Positions 55,494-63,787 of a stretch of DNA of 64,000 nucleotides are shown here, one piece after another (the stretch's first letter is position 1; each line of letters opens with the position of its first letter). The notes under the pieces were generated by a model that was not told the origin of the DNA, made no database searches, and worked only from the letters and a program-made list of their open reading frames with translations. The translations under genes were made by a program, and so were the position numbers. Origin of the DNA: a virus; the IMG/VR virus record IMGVR_UViG_3300031972_002304, positions 1-64,000 of that record; one strand, written 5' to 3'.

Positions 55494-56914
55494 GCAACCG
55501 CCGCCGAGAGCAATTGCTGCCGGCCACCGACTCGGCACCGGGGCACGAGCGGGCGATCATCGCCTACTGCCTGACGAACCCGGCCGAGTTCTTCGACGTC
55601 AGCGATCGGCTCCAGCCGGCGCACTTTTCCGTCACCAGGCATGCCCGCATATGGGAGGCGATGCAGAAGGTCGCCGCCGGCGGCCACACGCCCAACCGGC
55701 TGCAGGTCCGCCTGCGCATCGCCCCAGAGGATCTTAAGGAAGACACCACCCTCGAGATGTTCCTCGGTGCCCTGATCCACGAGCTTCAGGGCAACATGGA
55801 GGGCTTCGACTTCCTCGCCTATGTCGACACGGTCGCCTCGCTCGGCCAGCGCCGGCAAATGCTCGATGCGATGCAGGACGCCATGGTGCGGATCCGCGCC
55901 ATGGACTCGTCCGTGCCGAACGAGGATCTCGTCGATGAGGCGGTGCGGGCGATCACCGCGTCCACCGGCCGGTCCTTCGACCGCGACATGCGGACCTATG
56001 GCGAATTCGCTGACGAGGTGGCGCAGCGCGTCACGGCATCGCTGGACGCGGGCGAGGGCGGCGGCATCGGCCTGTCGCCCGGCCTGAAGGCGGTCGAGGA
56101 GGTCATGGGCCCGCTGATCGGCGGCAAGGTCTATGTCCTCGCCGGCATGTCGTCGGGCGGCAAGTCCGCGCTGGCGAAGACGATCGTCGAGGCGGCCTCG
56201 CTTGACGCCAAGCGCAAGGGGCTCGGTTGGGCCTATGTGGCCAGCCTGGAAATGAACGGGCAAGAGCACGCTGCCCGCGCCTTGGCCGATTTCCTCCGCA
56301 TCCCGTCCTACAAGATCGAGCGGGCGGCTCTGAACCGCGCCGAGGTCGACATGATCGCCACGCGCGGCCGGGAAAAGCTTCACCAATACCCGATCCTGAT
56401 CGACCAGCGCCGGCGGATGAACATGGAGATGATCCGGGCCCGTATGGCTCAGGTCCGAATCCAGCGCGGCCTGTCGCTCGCCGTGATCGACCACCTCCTC
56501 CTCATCCGCGGCGGCAAGAAGGACTCCCTCATGGACCGGGTCATGGAGGCGGTGATCGAGGCGAAGATCATGGCCGGCGAATTCAACATCCCGATCATCC
56601 TCCTCGCCCAGATCAACGAAAAGAACCTCCTGGACAGGCCGAGCGGCTGGCCGATCGCTTCGGACCTCTTCGGCGGGGCGTCGATCACGCAGAACGCCGA
56701 CATCGTCGCCTTCATCCACCGCCCTGAACTCGTCACTCGCAAGAAGGAGCCGAAGAAGGAGGCGACCGAGCAGCACGACAAGTGGACCCAGCAGCTGGAG
56801 CGTGAGCGCGGCAAGGCCTGGTTCTTCTCGGACAAATCGCGCGGCATGGAAGGCGGCGTCAAGCGCGAGCTCACCTTCGACGGTGCCACGACCAGCTTCA
56901 AGGACGTGTCATGA
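55490..56914 (+). CDS. DnaB-type replicative DNA helicase
   Basis: 474 residues. N-terminal domain (GHERAIIAYCLTNPAEFFDV, then HFSVTRHARIWEAMQKVAAG), RecA-like domain with Walker A GMSSGGKSALAKTI at about residue 218, motif H2 VIDHLLLI, ILLAQINEKNL, and a C-terminal GASITQNADIVAFIHRPE. It is the ring helicase that unwinds DNA at the fork, loaded at the origin in the 42333 gene with the primase. The overlap with the methyltransferase gene end is four bases. Confidence 0.93.
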   Translation: MSNRRREQLLPATDSAPGHERAIIAYCLTNPAEFFDVSDRLQPAHFSVTRHARIWEAMQKVAAGGHTPNRLQVRLRIAPEDLKEDTTLEMFLGALIHELQGNMEGFDFLAYVDTVASLGQRRQMLDAMQDAMVRIRAMDSSVPNEDLVDEAVRAITASTGRSFDRDMRTYGEFADEVAQRVTASLDAGEGGGIGLSPGLKAVEEVMGPLIGGKVYVLAGMSSGGKSALAKTIVEAASLDAKRKGLGWAYVASLEMNGQEHAARALADFLRIPSYKIERAALNRAEVDMIATRGREKLHQYPILIDQRRRMNMEMIRARMAQVRIQRGLSLAVIDHLLLIRGGKKDSLMDRVMEAVIEAKIMAGEFNIPIILLAQINEKNLLDRPSGWPIASDLFGGASITQNADIVAFIHRPELVTRKKEPKKEATEQHDKWTQQLERERGKAWFFSDKSRGMEGGVKRELTFDGATTSFKDVS

Positions 56915-57213
56915 GCGACGCCCCGCACTTGCACGTCAGTCACCACGCGATCAACCGCTACTCCGAGCGCATCCTCATGGGGCCGGCTTCGATCAACGAT
57001 CGCGCCACGCTCTTCGCGCTCGAGGCCGAGATCTTCTGCCTCCTCGCCCGGTGCAATCTTCCGCAGTTCCCTCGCTACGTCGCCACGGTCGGCCGGGCGA
57101 GGTTCGTCATCATCGGCGGTGTCGTCGTCACGACGCTGGCGCCCGGCGGCGTCGCGTGGGTCGGCCGCCACGCTCCCAACCATCAGACAGAGGTCGAGAT
57201 CCATGACCGCTAA
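56911..57213 (+). CDS. Small protein following DnaB
   Basis: 100 residues starting MSDAPHLHVSHHAINRYSER. A His/Arg-rich start and a VATVGRARFVIIGGVVVTTL core resemble a short beta-sheet toxin-like or nuclease-like fold. The HHAINRYSERI pattern recurs in small phage proteins. It overlaps the helicase stop by four bases. Function is unknown. Confidence 0.5.
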   Translation: MSDAPHLHVSHHAINRYSERILMGPASINDRATLFALEAEIFCLLARCNLPQFPRYVATVGRARFVIIGGVVVTTLAPGGVAWVGRHAPNHQTEVEIHDR

Positions 57214-57601
57214 AGCCGGCAACAGCTGGCGCGCCTTTGCCCTTCCGTTCGGCACGAGCTTCCAAGCGATGGTTTGCGTCCCGCACAAGGCCGAGCCCTA
57301 CTCGCTGAAGCGGGATGGCAAGCCGATCCTTTTCCCACGGGAGGGGGCGGCCCGGCGCGCGGCCTATGAGCACATCGTCGACGACATCCTGCAGCGGCCG
57401 ATCTACGCCGAGAACCTCGCGCCTCGGCTGACCGAGCACGAGAAGCTTCAGCATCAGGTCTTCGGCGCCGCCGGCGTGCAGCCGGACCATACGGCCGAGC
57501 AGACGTTCGGCGTCGTCTTCCAGAAGGGCCGCAATGGCAGCAGCCACGAGGTCAAGGTCGAGAGGATAGGCCGGCGGCGCCGGCGGAGGGAAAGCAAATG
57601 A
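57203..57601 (+). CDS. Unknown protein, 132 residues
   Basis: MTAKAGNSWRAFALPFGTSF then VPHKAEPYSLKRDGKPILFP and a C-terminal basic tail IGRRRRRRESK. Overlaps its neighbours. AGGTCGAG precedes the ATG. A nucleic-acid contact is possible from the basic tail. Confidence 0.45.
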   Translation: MTAKAGNSWRAFALPFGTSFQAMVCVPHKAEPYSLKRDGKPILFPREGAARRAAYEHIVDDILQRPIYAENLAPRLTEHEKLQHQVFGAAGVQPDHTAEQTFGVVFQKGRNGSSHEVKVERIGRRRRRRESK

Positions 57602-57891
57602 TTATCGGTCGCCGATCGAAGCACACGGACAAGAACCTCTACATCGCCTCGGTGCTGTTCCTGTACGGCCTGAGCGAGAGCCAGATCGCTCGCAAGATGA
57701 CAGCCCATGGCCTGGGCGAGTTCACGAAGGGGCGCGTGTCGGGGATCCTCAACCGGACGCCGTTCCGCGGGCTCGACCATGCGAAGCGGCAGGAGAACCT
57801 CGACCATCTGAAGCAGCATCGGCTCGACGGCGGGATACTCGGCGAGTTCGTGTTCACGGCGAGCAGCAAGGACGGGAGGGGAGGGCGATGA
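57598..57891 (+). CDS. Small helix-turn-helix protein before the adenine methyltransferase
   Basis: 97 residues. NLYIASVLFLYGLSESQIAR then KMTAHGLGEFTKGRVSGILN gives a helix-turn-helix-like stretch. Its start overlaps the previous stop and its end overlaps the methyltransferase start. A regulator or DNA-binding accessory is inferred. Confidence 0.5.
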   Translation: MIIGRRSKHTDKNLYIASVLFLYGLSESQIARKMTAHGLGEFTKGRVSGILNRTPFRGLDHAKRQENLDHLKQHRLDGGILGEFVFTASSKDGRGGR

Positions 57892-58985
57892 GCGAGACCT
57901 TCCTCGACGGTCGCGTGACACTGCACGTCGGCGACGTGCGTCAGGTGCTCAGCAAGATGCCGGACACATCGGTCAACTGCGTCGTGACGAGCCCGCCTTA
58001 CTTCGGACTGCGGGATTATGGCGTCGCTGGGCAGATCGGTCTGGAGGCGACGCCGTCAGAGTTCGTCGCGGCCATGGTCGACGTGTTCCGCGAGATACGG
58101 CGTGTCCTGCGTGATGATGGGACGCTCTGGCTGAACCTCGGGGATAGCTACAACAATTCCGATAAGTGGGGCGGTGGCGGCGCCAACACCGGCAAGCATC
58201 GGCGCACACCGGATGGAGACGTAGCATCATGGAAAGCCGTGCGGCGCAAGTGGGGCGGCATGGAGGGGCTCAAGCCGAAAGACCTGATCGGAATCCCGTG
58301 GCGCGTCGCCTTCGCGCTTCAGGAAGACGGCTGGTATCTCCGCAAGGACATCATTTGGCACAAGCCAAATCCGATGCCGGAGAGCGTCACGGATCGCCCG
58401 ACGAGCGCCCATGAGCATCTGTTCTTCCTGACGAAGTCGCAGCGGTACTGGTACGATGCGGATGCGATCCGCGAAGGAATGGCTCCTTCCAGCATAGCGC
58501 GCCTCTCTCAATCCAACCTGCAAAACCAGATCGGTTCAACGAGAGCCCACGCCGGAGGAAAGACCAACGGCAACATGAAGGCAGTCGGCCGCGTTCGCGG
58601 TGTTCCTCCTCGCCATGCTCAATATGAAAGCAGCGATCAATCCGGCCTCGATGAGGTGACGCGCGGCGGCGGTCGGAATGCCCGCGACGTGTGGACGATC
58701 GCGACGCAGCCTTTCAGCGAGGCGCACTTCGCCACCTTCCCGCCAGAGCTTCCGCGTCGCTGCATCCTGGCGGGATGTCCGAAAGGCGGCGTCGTCCTCG
58801 ACCCGTTCGGCGGCGCAGGTACGACGGCGTTGGTCGCGCTGCGGCATGGGCGCAGGGCGGAACTGATCGAACTGAACCCCGAATATGCCGCGATGGCTCG
58901 GCGCCGCATCGAGACGGAGTGGCGGGTTCCGCAAGAACATGTCGCTGACGATTTCGGCCCGCTTTTCGCAGGAGATTTAGCATGA
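57888..58985 (+). CDS. DNA N6-adenine or N4-cytosine methyltransferase
   Basis: 365 residues. Motif IV is TSPPYFG at residues 34-40, early in the chain as in the beta class. The SAM-binding motif I is VVLDPFGGAGTTALVA at about residue 304, followed by LIELNPEYAAMA. The middle (WHKPNPMPESVTDRPTSAHE and HLFFLTKSQRYWYDADAIRE) is the usual target-binding region. It probably modifies phage DNA against restriction. It is in an overlapping run with its neighbours. Confidence 0.88.
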   Translation: MSETFLDGRVTLHVGDVRQVLSKMPDTSVNCVVTSPPYFGLRDYGVAGQIGLEATPSEFVAAMVDVFREIRRVLRDDGTLWLNLGDSYNNSDKWGGGGANTGKHRRTPDGDVASWKAVRRKWGGMEGLKPKDLIGIPWRVAFALQEDGWYLRKDIIWHKPNPMPESVTDRPTSAHEHLFFLTKSQRYWYDADAIREGMAPSSIARLSQSNLQNQIGSTRAHAGGKTNGNMKAVGRVRGVPPRHAQYESSDQSGLDEVTRGGGRNARDVWTIATQPFSEAHFATFPPELPRRCILAGCPKGGVVLDPFGGAGTTALVALRHGRRAELIELNPEYAAMARRRIETEWRVPQEHVADDFGPLFAGDLA

Positions 58986-59254
58986 ATTGGCCGGTTGATC
59001 GGCGCGGCCGCCTGGCACCGCCGCCACAATACGACGCAACTGCCGAGAAGGCGAAAAGCGCCGAGCGGGCAGCGGCCGGCAAGGTTCGGTCGGCCATGAC
59101 GCGCTTCGCCAAAGCGCACGGCGAGGACGCTCTGATCAGTCTGCTGAAACACGAACTCCAGAGCCGTGGCGAAGAGCGCTGGCGGCTCGACCAGTTGGCT
59201 CCGCCGCGCGCCGGCGCCGATGGGCAAACATCTCTACTGGACAGTGGCACATGA
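58982..59254 (+). CDS. Small protein following the methyltransferase
   Basis: 90 residues, MNWPVDRRGRLAPPPQYDAT then SAMTRFAKAHGEDALISLLK. It overlaps the methyltransferase stop. Charged and helical. Function is unknown. Confidence 0.45.
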   Translation: MNWPVDRRGRLAPPPQYDATAEKAKSAERAAAGKVRSAMTRFAKAHGEDALISLLKHELQSRGEERWRLDQLAPPRAGADGQTSLLDSGT

Positions 59255-59478
59255 GCGACGGACCGATGGACCTATCCGGCGAGGTTGAAGACCTCTTCAA
59301 GAAGAAGATGCTCGAGTTCCTCAAGTGGTGTGAGGCCAATTGGCAGATTTCGGAGAAGGACCGACAAAGCGACGATTGGGTTGCAGAGAAAAGTGCCGAA
59401 TACGTCGAGGGCTACAATGCCGCCATCGAGGGTCTCGGCGGGGCGTATGAGTGTTGGGCAGAGGAGTTTCTCCGGTGA
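59251..59478 (+). CDS. Small acidic protein
   Basis: 75 residues, MSDGPMDLSGEVEDLFKKKM then LEFLKWCEANWQISEKDRQS. Helical, acidic. Overlaps neighbours on both sides. Unknown. Confidence 0.45.
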   Translation: MSDGPMDLSGEVEDLFKKKMLEFLKWCEANWQISEKDRQSDDWVAEKSAEYVEGYNAAIEGLGGAYECWAEEFLR

Positions 59479-60320
59479 GCGCCTTCTTCAACCTGATCGC
59501 CCATTCCCCCGGTAGGGGTGCGGTGTCCGCTACCAGGGGGGCGCCAATCGTTCTGCCGCTAAAGGCGTTCTATCGGCGGGAGCCGCGTTTCGAGCGCCGA
59601 CGGGCGGCCTTCTATGCCGACCTCGCCCGGGCCTTCGGCTCGCAAGGCTGGTCATTCCCGCGCCCGGCCATCTCCGCTACAGGTAGGCCCGGCCGGGAGG
59701 GGCGCCCGAAAGAGGTCGAGGTCAAATCCATGAAGGGGCCCGGCGGCAGGCAGCTTGGCATCGACCGCGACCTCTACGGCGGCGTCGTCGAATACCTCGA
59801 GCTGACGAACGTCATCGACGAGCCGGTCAGCCTTTCCGCCAGCGATCGCGAGAAGGACGAGGCGCGCCGCTGGGGCGACATCCGCCGGCGGGTGGCCCGC
59901 AACATCCGTGAAACGGACGAAGGCGCCCAAGGCTCGCCCCTGTCATCGCCCGACTGGATGGCCACGCCGACCGGCAACGCGCCGGGCCCGACGACTGTCT
60001 CAGATGTCCGGCTCTGGTGCATGGAAGCCATGGGCGAGCTGCACAAGCGGATGCCGGCGGACTCCATGGCCGTGATCAACTCCGAGATCCTCGGCGACGC
60101 CTTCAGTTTCATGGCGATCGAGAGCCGGGAGGCAAAGGCCATCGCGATAGAGGATCTTCGCCGGGCCCTTGACCTCGCCGCCTACATCTTCAAGCCTGGC
60201 GACGAGGTGACATGGGACCGGCTGATGAAACGCTGGCCGGAGGTTCGCTACGGCGAGTTGCGCAAGGCGATCCGCGCCGGGCGCTATGGCCGGGTGGCGC
60301 CGGCGGATCTGAGCAAGTAG
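59475..60320 (+). CDS. Unknown early protein, GTG start, with inserted repeat-like segments
   Basis: 281 residues. The GTG overlaps the preceding stop. AFFNLIAHSPGRGAVSATRG, then PLKAFYRREPRFERRRAAFY. Two segments of the gene (59526-59546 and 59668-59705) repeat the same bases found in the intergenic leaders of the leftward genes (CCGCTAC, then GGCGCC). The C-terminal half (LWCMEAMGELHKRMPADSMA, WDRLMKRWPEVRYGELRKAI) is helical. No family. Confidence 0.45.
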   Translation: MSAFFNLIAHSPGRGAVSATRGAPIVLPLKAFYRREPRFERRRAAFYADLARAFGSQGWSFPRPAISATGRPGREGRPKEVEVKSMKGPGGRQLGIDRDLYGGVVEYLELTNVIDEPVSLSASDREKDEARRWGDIRRRVARNIRETDEGAQGSPLSSPDWMATPTGNAPGPTTVSDVRLWCMEAMGELHKRMPADSMAVINSEILGDAFSFMAIESREAKAIAIEDLRRALDLAAYIFKPGDEVTWDRLMKRWPEVRYGELRKAIRAGRYGRVAPADLSK

Positions 60321-60328
60321 GAGACACC

Positions 60329-60553
60329 ATGGCGATAGATCACACGGCCGAAGACGGCTTCCGCTTAGCGGTAATGAAGAGCGCCGAAGTGGCCGGCGCC
60401 GAGCCTGGCGGCGTAGCCGTCACGGTGACGGATGATCTGGCCGGCGGCTACGGCTATTTCGGCTTCATCTACCTCAAGTCGGAGCAGGAATTCCGAGCTT
60501 TCGTCGAGCACGTCAAGAGCGTCGGTCGGTCTGTCGGATGGGAAGCGGATTGA
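60329..60553 (+). CDS. Small last protein of the rightward operon
   Basis: 74 residues, MAIDHTAEDGFRLAVMKSAE then LAGGYGYFGFIYLKSEQEFR and AFVEHVKSVGRSVGWEAD. TAGGAG precedes the ATG. It ends at the convergent hairpin 60569-60596. Unknown. Confidence 0.5.
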   Translation: MAIDHTAEDGFRLAVMKSAEVAGAEPGGVAVTVTDDLAGGYGYFGFIYLKSEQEFRAFVEHVKSVGRSVGWEAD

Positions 60554-60568
60554 CATCTTCGCCACAAG

Positions 60569-60596
60569 GGGCCCGCAGCATTTGCGCTACGGGCCC
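60569..60596. terminator. Convergent hairpin, possible bidirectional terminator
   Basis: GGGCCCG (60569-60575) and CGGGCCC (60590-60596) make a 7-base-pair stem between the ends of two convergent genes. There is no clear T-run on either side, so efficiency is uncertain. Confidence 0.45.
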
Positions 60597-60850
60597 TGTT
60601 CGTCGATGAGTTCCTCCTCCGTCACCCTCAGCGCCCGGCGCATGTTCTGCGGATTGGCGAGCAGGACGAGCAGCACCCTGAGCCAGTGAGGTGCCGCGTC
60701 CTGCTCGGCCTGGGCTTCCAGATAGCGCTGCAGGCTGCGCGGCTGGGCGCCGGTGAGGCGAGACAACTGGCGAAGCGTCAGGCCGGCGTCGGTCATGGCG
60801 CGGGACATCTCCGCGCCCGTCATGCGTCTGTGCCTGTATCGTTGGCTCAC
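60587..60850 (-). CDS. XRE-like helix-turn-helix protein
   Basis: 87 residues from GTG 60850 with AAGGA 7 bases upstream. SRAMTDAGLTLRQLSRLTGA then QPRSLQRYLEAQAEQDAAPH is a helix-turn-helix. The frame extends upstream to 61090, but the leader repeat described in the findings lies there. Probable regulator. Confidence 0.6.
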   Translation of the reverse strand: MSQRYRHRRMTGAEMSRAMTDAGLTLRQLSRLTGAQPRSLQRYLEAQAEQDAAPHWLRVLLVLLANPQNMRRALRVTEEELIDEQGP

Positions 60851-60975
60851 GGCCGTTTCCTTTCGCTGGTGCGCCATGCTCGGCGTCTGGTGGGTCCGCC
60901 TCGGAATATGCGAGGCGCGCCGCCTGGCCGCAACTGCGGCGCGCCAATTGCCTCGGTGGAGGGTGGGGATCTCCG

Positions 60976-61875
60976 CTACAGGTCGTTCCTGATGCCGACG
61001 AAGACCGGAAAGCGCGGCGCGCCCTTTGATCCCAGCCCCTGAAACTTGAACGTGACGAGCTGGCCGGGCAAGGCGTCGCGCCGCGCCCAAAGGTCGGCCC
61101 GGGTCGCATCGTCCATGCCGGTGCCGATCTCGAAGGCGACGCCGCTATAGGTGGCCTGCAGCGCGCCCAACGTGCCGCAAGGGACCAGGCCGGCCTTTGC
61201 GCTTGATCGCTTGGAGCGGCCGAGCGCGTCCCGCTCCGCCTCGTTGCCGTTGTGCATGCGCTCCACGGTCCCGGTAATGACCGCCTCGGCATCCTCGAAG
61301 CGCTTCACCTTCAGCAAGATTCCCTCACGCGCCGTCGATCGGCCGAACTTGTAGCGCCCGGCCGGGTCGCGGAGCATGACGCCTTCCCAGCCTTCGACGT
61401 CGACGCATTGACGCTCGAAGGCGACGAGCTCGGCCGCATCAGAAATCAGCCGGTGCGTGACGAATGCAACCGGGTGGCCGGCTGCCTCGGCCGATATGGC
61501 GAAGATGGCTGCGGCGTCCAGGCGCTTCGAAAAATGCGCGTCCCATGCCTTGAAGCAGTCGAAGACGTGAAACCGCGCGTCCGGCGCGCCGTCGGCGCTC
61601 ATGACCTTCGATTGCACCGTGTTGAAATCGTCCCGAACACCGTTGGTATAGGTCAGCAGCTCGCCGTCCAGGTGCGGCTGCAGGCCGGCCATGATGCTCT
61701 GAATGTGCCGGTTCGGGATCGGCTTCAGGTTCCTCGAGCAGATGACAGGCAGGATGCCGGTAAGCGCCCGGATCCCATCGATCTTGGGCGAGGCGAGGAC
61801 CGGGAAGCGCGCCGCCTCCAGGTCGGCCTTTTCCGCCAGTAGGGGCTTGAAGCCGGCGGGGTGAATCGTGGTCAT
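60976..61875 (-). CDS. ATP-dependent DNA ligase
   Basis: 299 residues. FPVLASPKIDGIRALTGILP holds the KxDG adenylation motif with Lys31. Other motifs are LDGELLTYT, VEGWEGVMLRDPAGRYKF, REGILLKVKRF and ATYSGVAFEIG. This is the small phage ATP-ligase family with no extra domains. It seals nicks at the phage fork or in recombination. AAAGGAA lies 6 bases before ATG 61875. Its stop is in the gap before the XRE gene. Confidence 0.9.
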   Translation of the reverse strand: MTTIHPAGFKPLLAEKADLEAARFPVLASPKIDGIRALTGILPVICSRNLKPIPNRHIQSIMAGLQPHLDGELLTYTNGVRDDFNTVQSKVMSADGAPDARFHVFDCFKAWDAHFSKRLDAAAIFAISAEAAGHPVAFVTHRLISDAAELVAFERQCVDVEGWEGVMLRDPAGRYKFGRSTAREGILLKVKRFEDAEAVITGTVERMHNGNEAERDALGRSKRSSAKAGLVPCGTLGALQATYSGVAFEIGTGMDDATRADLWARRDALPGQLVTFKFQGLGSKGAPRFPVFVGIRNDL

Positions 61876-61880
61876 GTCGG

Positions 61881-61955
61881 TTCCTTTCTGGTCTGCCATG
61901 ATCGGCAAGGCGCCATTGTGCGCCGGTAGTGGGTGGATATGCGCCGGTAGCGGGT
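61881..61955. repeat. Leader repeat and tandem GCGCCGGTAG elements
   Basis: Contains a copy of the leader motif (TGCCATGATCGGC at 61894-61906) and two direct copies of TGCGCCGGTAG (around 61919 and 61941). They lie in the gap before the ligase and the next leftward gene. Confidence 0.55.
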
Positions 61956-62176
61956 CAGCGCTTGCGCCTGGCGGCGGCGTTCCGCTCCATCTCGCGTCGG
62001 AAGTAGTCGGCTTGCGGCGGTAGATCGTTGCGCCGCCGCTTGATGCCTTCGCGGATCGAATGAGCGCACCAATAGCCGGCGCATCCGTCGTCGCCTTCGA
62101 TGTCGCGGCTGATCGAATGCGTTCGATTGCAGCCGGCGCAAAACCATGTCTTCGGGGTCGCGAATGGTCCGGGCAT
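61955..62176 (-). CDS. Small zinc-binding protein
   Basis: 73 residues. ATPKTWFCAGCNRTHSISRD then CAGYWCAHSIREGIKRRRND shows two C/H-rich pairs fitting one zinc site. AAAGG precedes the ATG. It sits between the ligase and the 101-residue gene. Unknown. Confidence 0.5.
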   Translation of the reverse strand: MPGPFATPKTWFCAGCNRTHSISRDIEGDDGCAGYWCAHSIREGIKRRRNDLPPQADYFRREMERNAAARRKR

Positions 62177-62269
62177 GGCACGAGCCTTTCCTGTTGCACC
62201 GCTCGGGCACCTAGATTGTTCGTCGGTGGAGGAGTGCGGCGCCGGATCGCCCGACGCCGCTACAAGGGG

Positions 62270-62575
62270 CTAGATGCGCGGCGCCTGAAGCTCGCCGGAG
62301 AATGACGAAGCGTCCCAGCCCTCGGCATAGAGCGTAAGGAACTTGCGCACCTTCGACGGGCTGGCGACATAGGCGCGCCCGCGCCCCGTCCAGCGGCAGT
62401 TCAGACCGTCGCCGATTAGCCGAGCCGCCCGCGTCTTGTAGCCGTCGCAGGACGGCGCCCGGACCTGCAGCATTCCCTTGGCATAGGGCGCCACGGAAAC
62501 GCTGTAGTCCTCGGTCTGGAGGATCGCGCCCGCTTCCTTGAGAGCATCGAATGCGGCTTTGCCTGTGGTGTTCAT
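62270..62575 (-). CDS. Small leftward protein
   Basis: 101 residues from ATG 62575, with AAGGAA 6 bases upstream. MNTTGKAAFDALKEAGAILQ then APSCDGYKTRAARLIGDGLN and WTGRGRAYVASPSKVRKFLT. Alpha/beta and basic; it may bind DNA. Unknown. Confidence 0.5.
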   Translation of the reverse strand: MNTTGKAAFDALKEAGAILQTEDYSVSVAPYAKGMLQVRAPSCDGYKTRAARLIGDGLNCRWTGRGRAYVASPSKVRKFLTLYAEGWDASSFSGELQAPRI

Positions 62576-62580
62576 CGTCG

Positions 62581-62612
62581 TTTCCTTCAAAGGGCGCGCC
62601 ATGATCGGCGCT
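62581..62612. repeat. Leader repeat copy upstream of the 62270 gene
   Basis: TTTCCTTCAAAGGGCGCGCC then ATGATCGGCGC. On the minus strand it reads GCGCCGATCATGGCGCGCC before AAGGAA, the best copy of the shared leader. Confidence 0.6.
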
Positions 62613-62668
62613 TGTTCGGCTCTAGCGGCCGGAAGACGGGCGCAACGCGGCGCCCGTCACACAAGGCG

Positions 62669-62800
62669 CTAGTAGGGCAGGGACTGGCGAGCGGCCGCGA
62701 TGGCGCGCCACGCCGGCAACGTCGCCCTGAAATGGCGGTAGGCTTCAATCAGCAGGATTGCTTCATCGAATGTGCGAGATGGCAGGATTCGTTTGCGCAA
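62669..62800 (-). CDS. Small 43-residue protein with TTG start
   Basis: TTG 62800 preceded by GAAAGG at 6 bases. RKRILPSRTFDEAILLIEAY then RHFRATLPAWRAIAAARQSL. Basic, two short helices. Coding potential is judged from the Shine-Dalgarno and composition only. Confidence 0.45.
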   Translation of the reverse strand: MRKRILPSRTFDEAILLIEAYRHFRATLPAWRAIAAARQSLPY

Positions 62801-62811
62801 GGTCGTGCCTT

Positions 62812-63081
62812 TCACGGAATCAGGATCATGCAGCCGAACCCGAAGAGAAAAGCCGACAGCGCGGCAAGCGCGGCCAGATCCTTCAGGAATGCCCGGACCG
62901 GCTGCGGCTCGAGCCCGACGCTGCGCAAGTCGGAGTGCCGCTGCAGCCGATCGGCCTTCATCATCAGCCGCTCATGGCGCCGATAGTCGCGGCGCTTCAT
63001 CACGCCGAAACAGGCCTTGCGCTCCAGGTGGTGAAGCTCGCGGCGCATGGCCGGCGGGACGGGATCGAAAGCGTTCGCCAT
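62812..63081 (-). CDS. Small protein with C-terminal membrane segment
   Basis: 89 residues, MANAFDPVPPAMRRELHHLE, then charged helix, and ALAALSAFLFGFGCMILIP at the end as a membrane anchor. GGAGG precedes ATG 63081 by 7 bases. Tail-anchored proteins of this type are common in phage early operons. Unknown. Confidence 0.5.
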   Translation of the reverse strand: MANAFDPVPPAMRRELHHLERKACFGVMKRRDYRRHERLMMKADRLQRHSDLRSVGLEPQPVRAFLKDLAALAALSAFLFGFGCMILIP

Positions 63082-63083
63082 GG

Positions 63084-63749
63084 TCACGCCTCCGGCTTGA
63101 TGGAAGCGATAGCAGCTTCACGCGTGGCAAAGTGAGCGCGGCCGTCAAAGCCGACAGACGGGCCTTCGTCATCGACTTCGGCTTCGTCGTCTGTCGCGAC
63201 GTACCATCCGCCGATGTCGTGGCCGATATAGAATCCCTCCGGCGCAAGCGGTTCGGCGTCCGAATGCATCTCGTCATAGATCCGCTCAATCACGGCGTCC
63301 GACGCGATGCCTTGCCCGGTCGTGGTACGCGCCCAGACCGTCAGCCCGGCGAAATCCTTGTCGACCTTCTCGCCCTTCTCGGCGAGCTTGTCAGCGAGCC
63401 AGTCGGAAACGATCCAGTGCTCGAAAACCTCGCTGTCGATCGGCTCAAGGTCCCAATCCTCGCAAGCATCCTCGGCACTGCTGTAAGTCGCGTCCTTCGA
63501 GGCGCTATGCCACTCGCCGGACGCGGTGCGAGAGAAGCCGGCTTGAATGGCCGCCTCTTCAAAATCGGCGATCGGAAAGGCGAGTTCCTGCGCCTGATCC
63601 ATCAGCGTGCCGAGGTCGTCGGCGCCGTGGCTGTAGTCGCTGCCGGCAAGCGTCGAGACGAGCGCCGAAACGCAATAGTGCACCTCGCGATTGACGAAGG
63701 CCTGAACGGCCGATTGATCGTCTGAGGGGCGGATTTTGGACGGGTTCAT
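63084..63749 (-). CDS. Acidic phage protein of unknown function
   Basis: 221 residues, very acidic (EDACEDWDLEPIDSEVFEHW, then TDDEAEVDDEGPSVG). The C-terminus ends in AHFATREAAIASIKPEA, and FYIGHDIGGWYV is a beta strand pair. Acidic early phage proteins sometimes mimic DNA to block host nucleases, but no anti-restriction signature is present. The gene has the leader repeat upstream. Confidence 0.45.
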   Translation of the reverse strand: MNPSKIRPSDDQSAVQAFVNREVHYCVSALVSTLAGSDYSHGADDLGTLMDQAQELAFPIADFEEAAIQAGFSRTASGEWHSASKDATYSSAEDACEDWDLEPIDSEVFEHWIVSDWLADKLAEKGEKVDKDFAGLTVWARTTTGQGIASDAVIERIYDEMHSDAEPLAPEGFYIGHDIGGWYVATDDEAEVDDEGPSVGFDGRAHFATREAAIASIKPEA

Positions 63750-63758
63750 AGTGGTGGT

Positions 63759-63786
63759 TCCTCAAAGGCGCGCCACAATTGGCGCT
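63759..63786. repeat. Leader repeat copy upstream of the 63084 gene
   Basis: TTCCTCAAAGGCGCGCCACA then ATTGGCGC. On the minus strand: GCGCCAATTGTGGCGCGCC before GAGGAA. Confidence 0.55.
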
Positions 63787-63787
63787 G

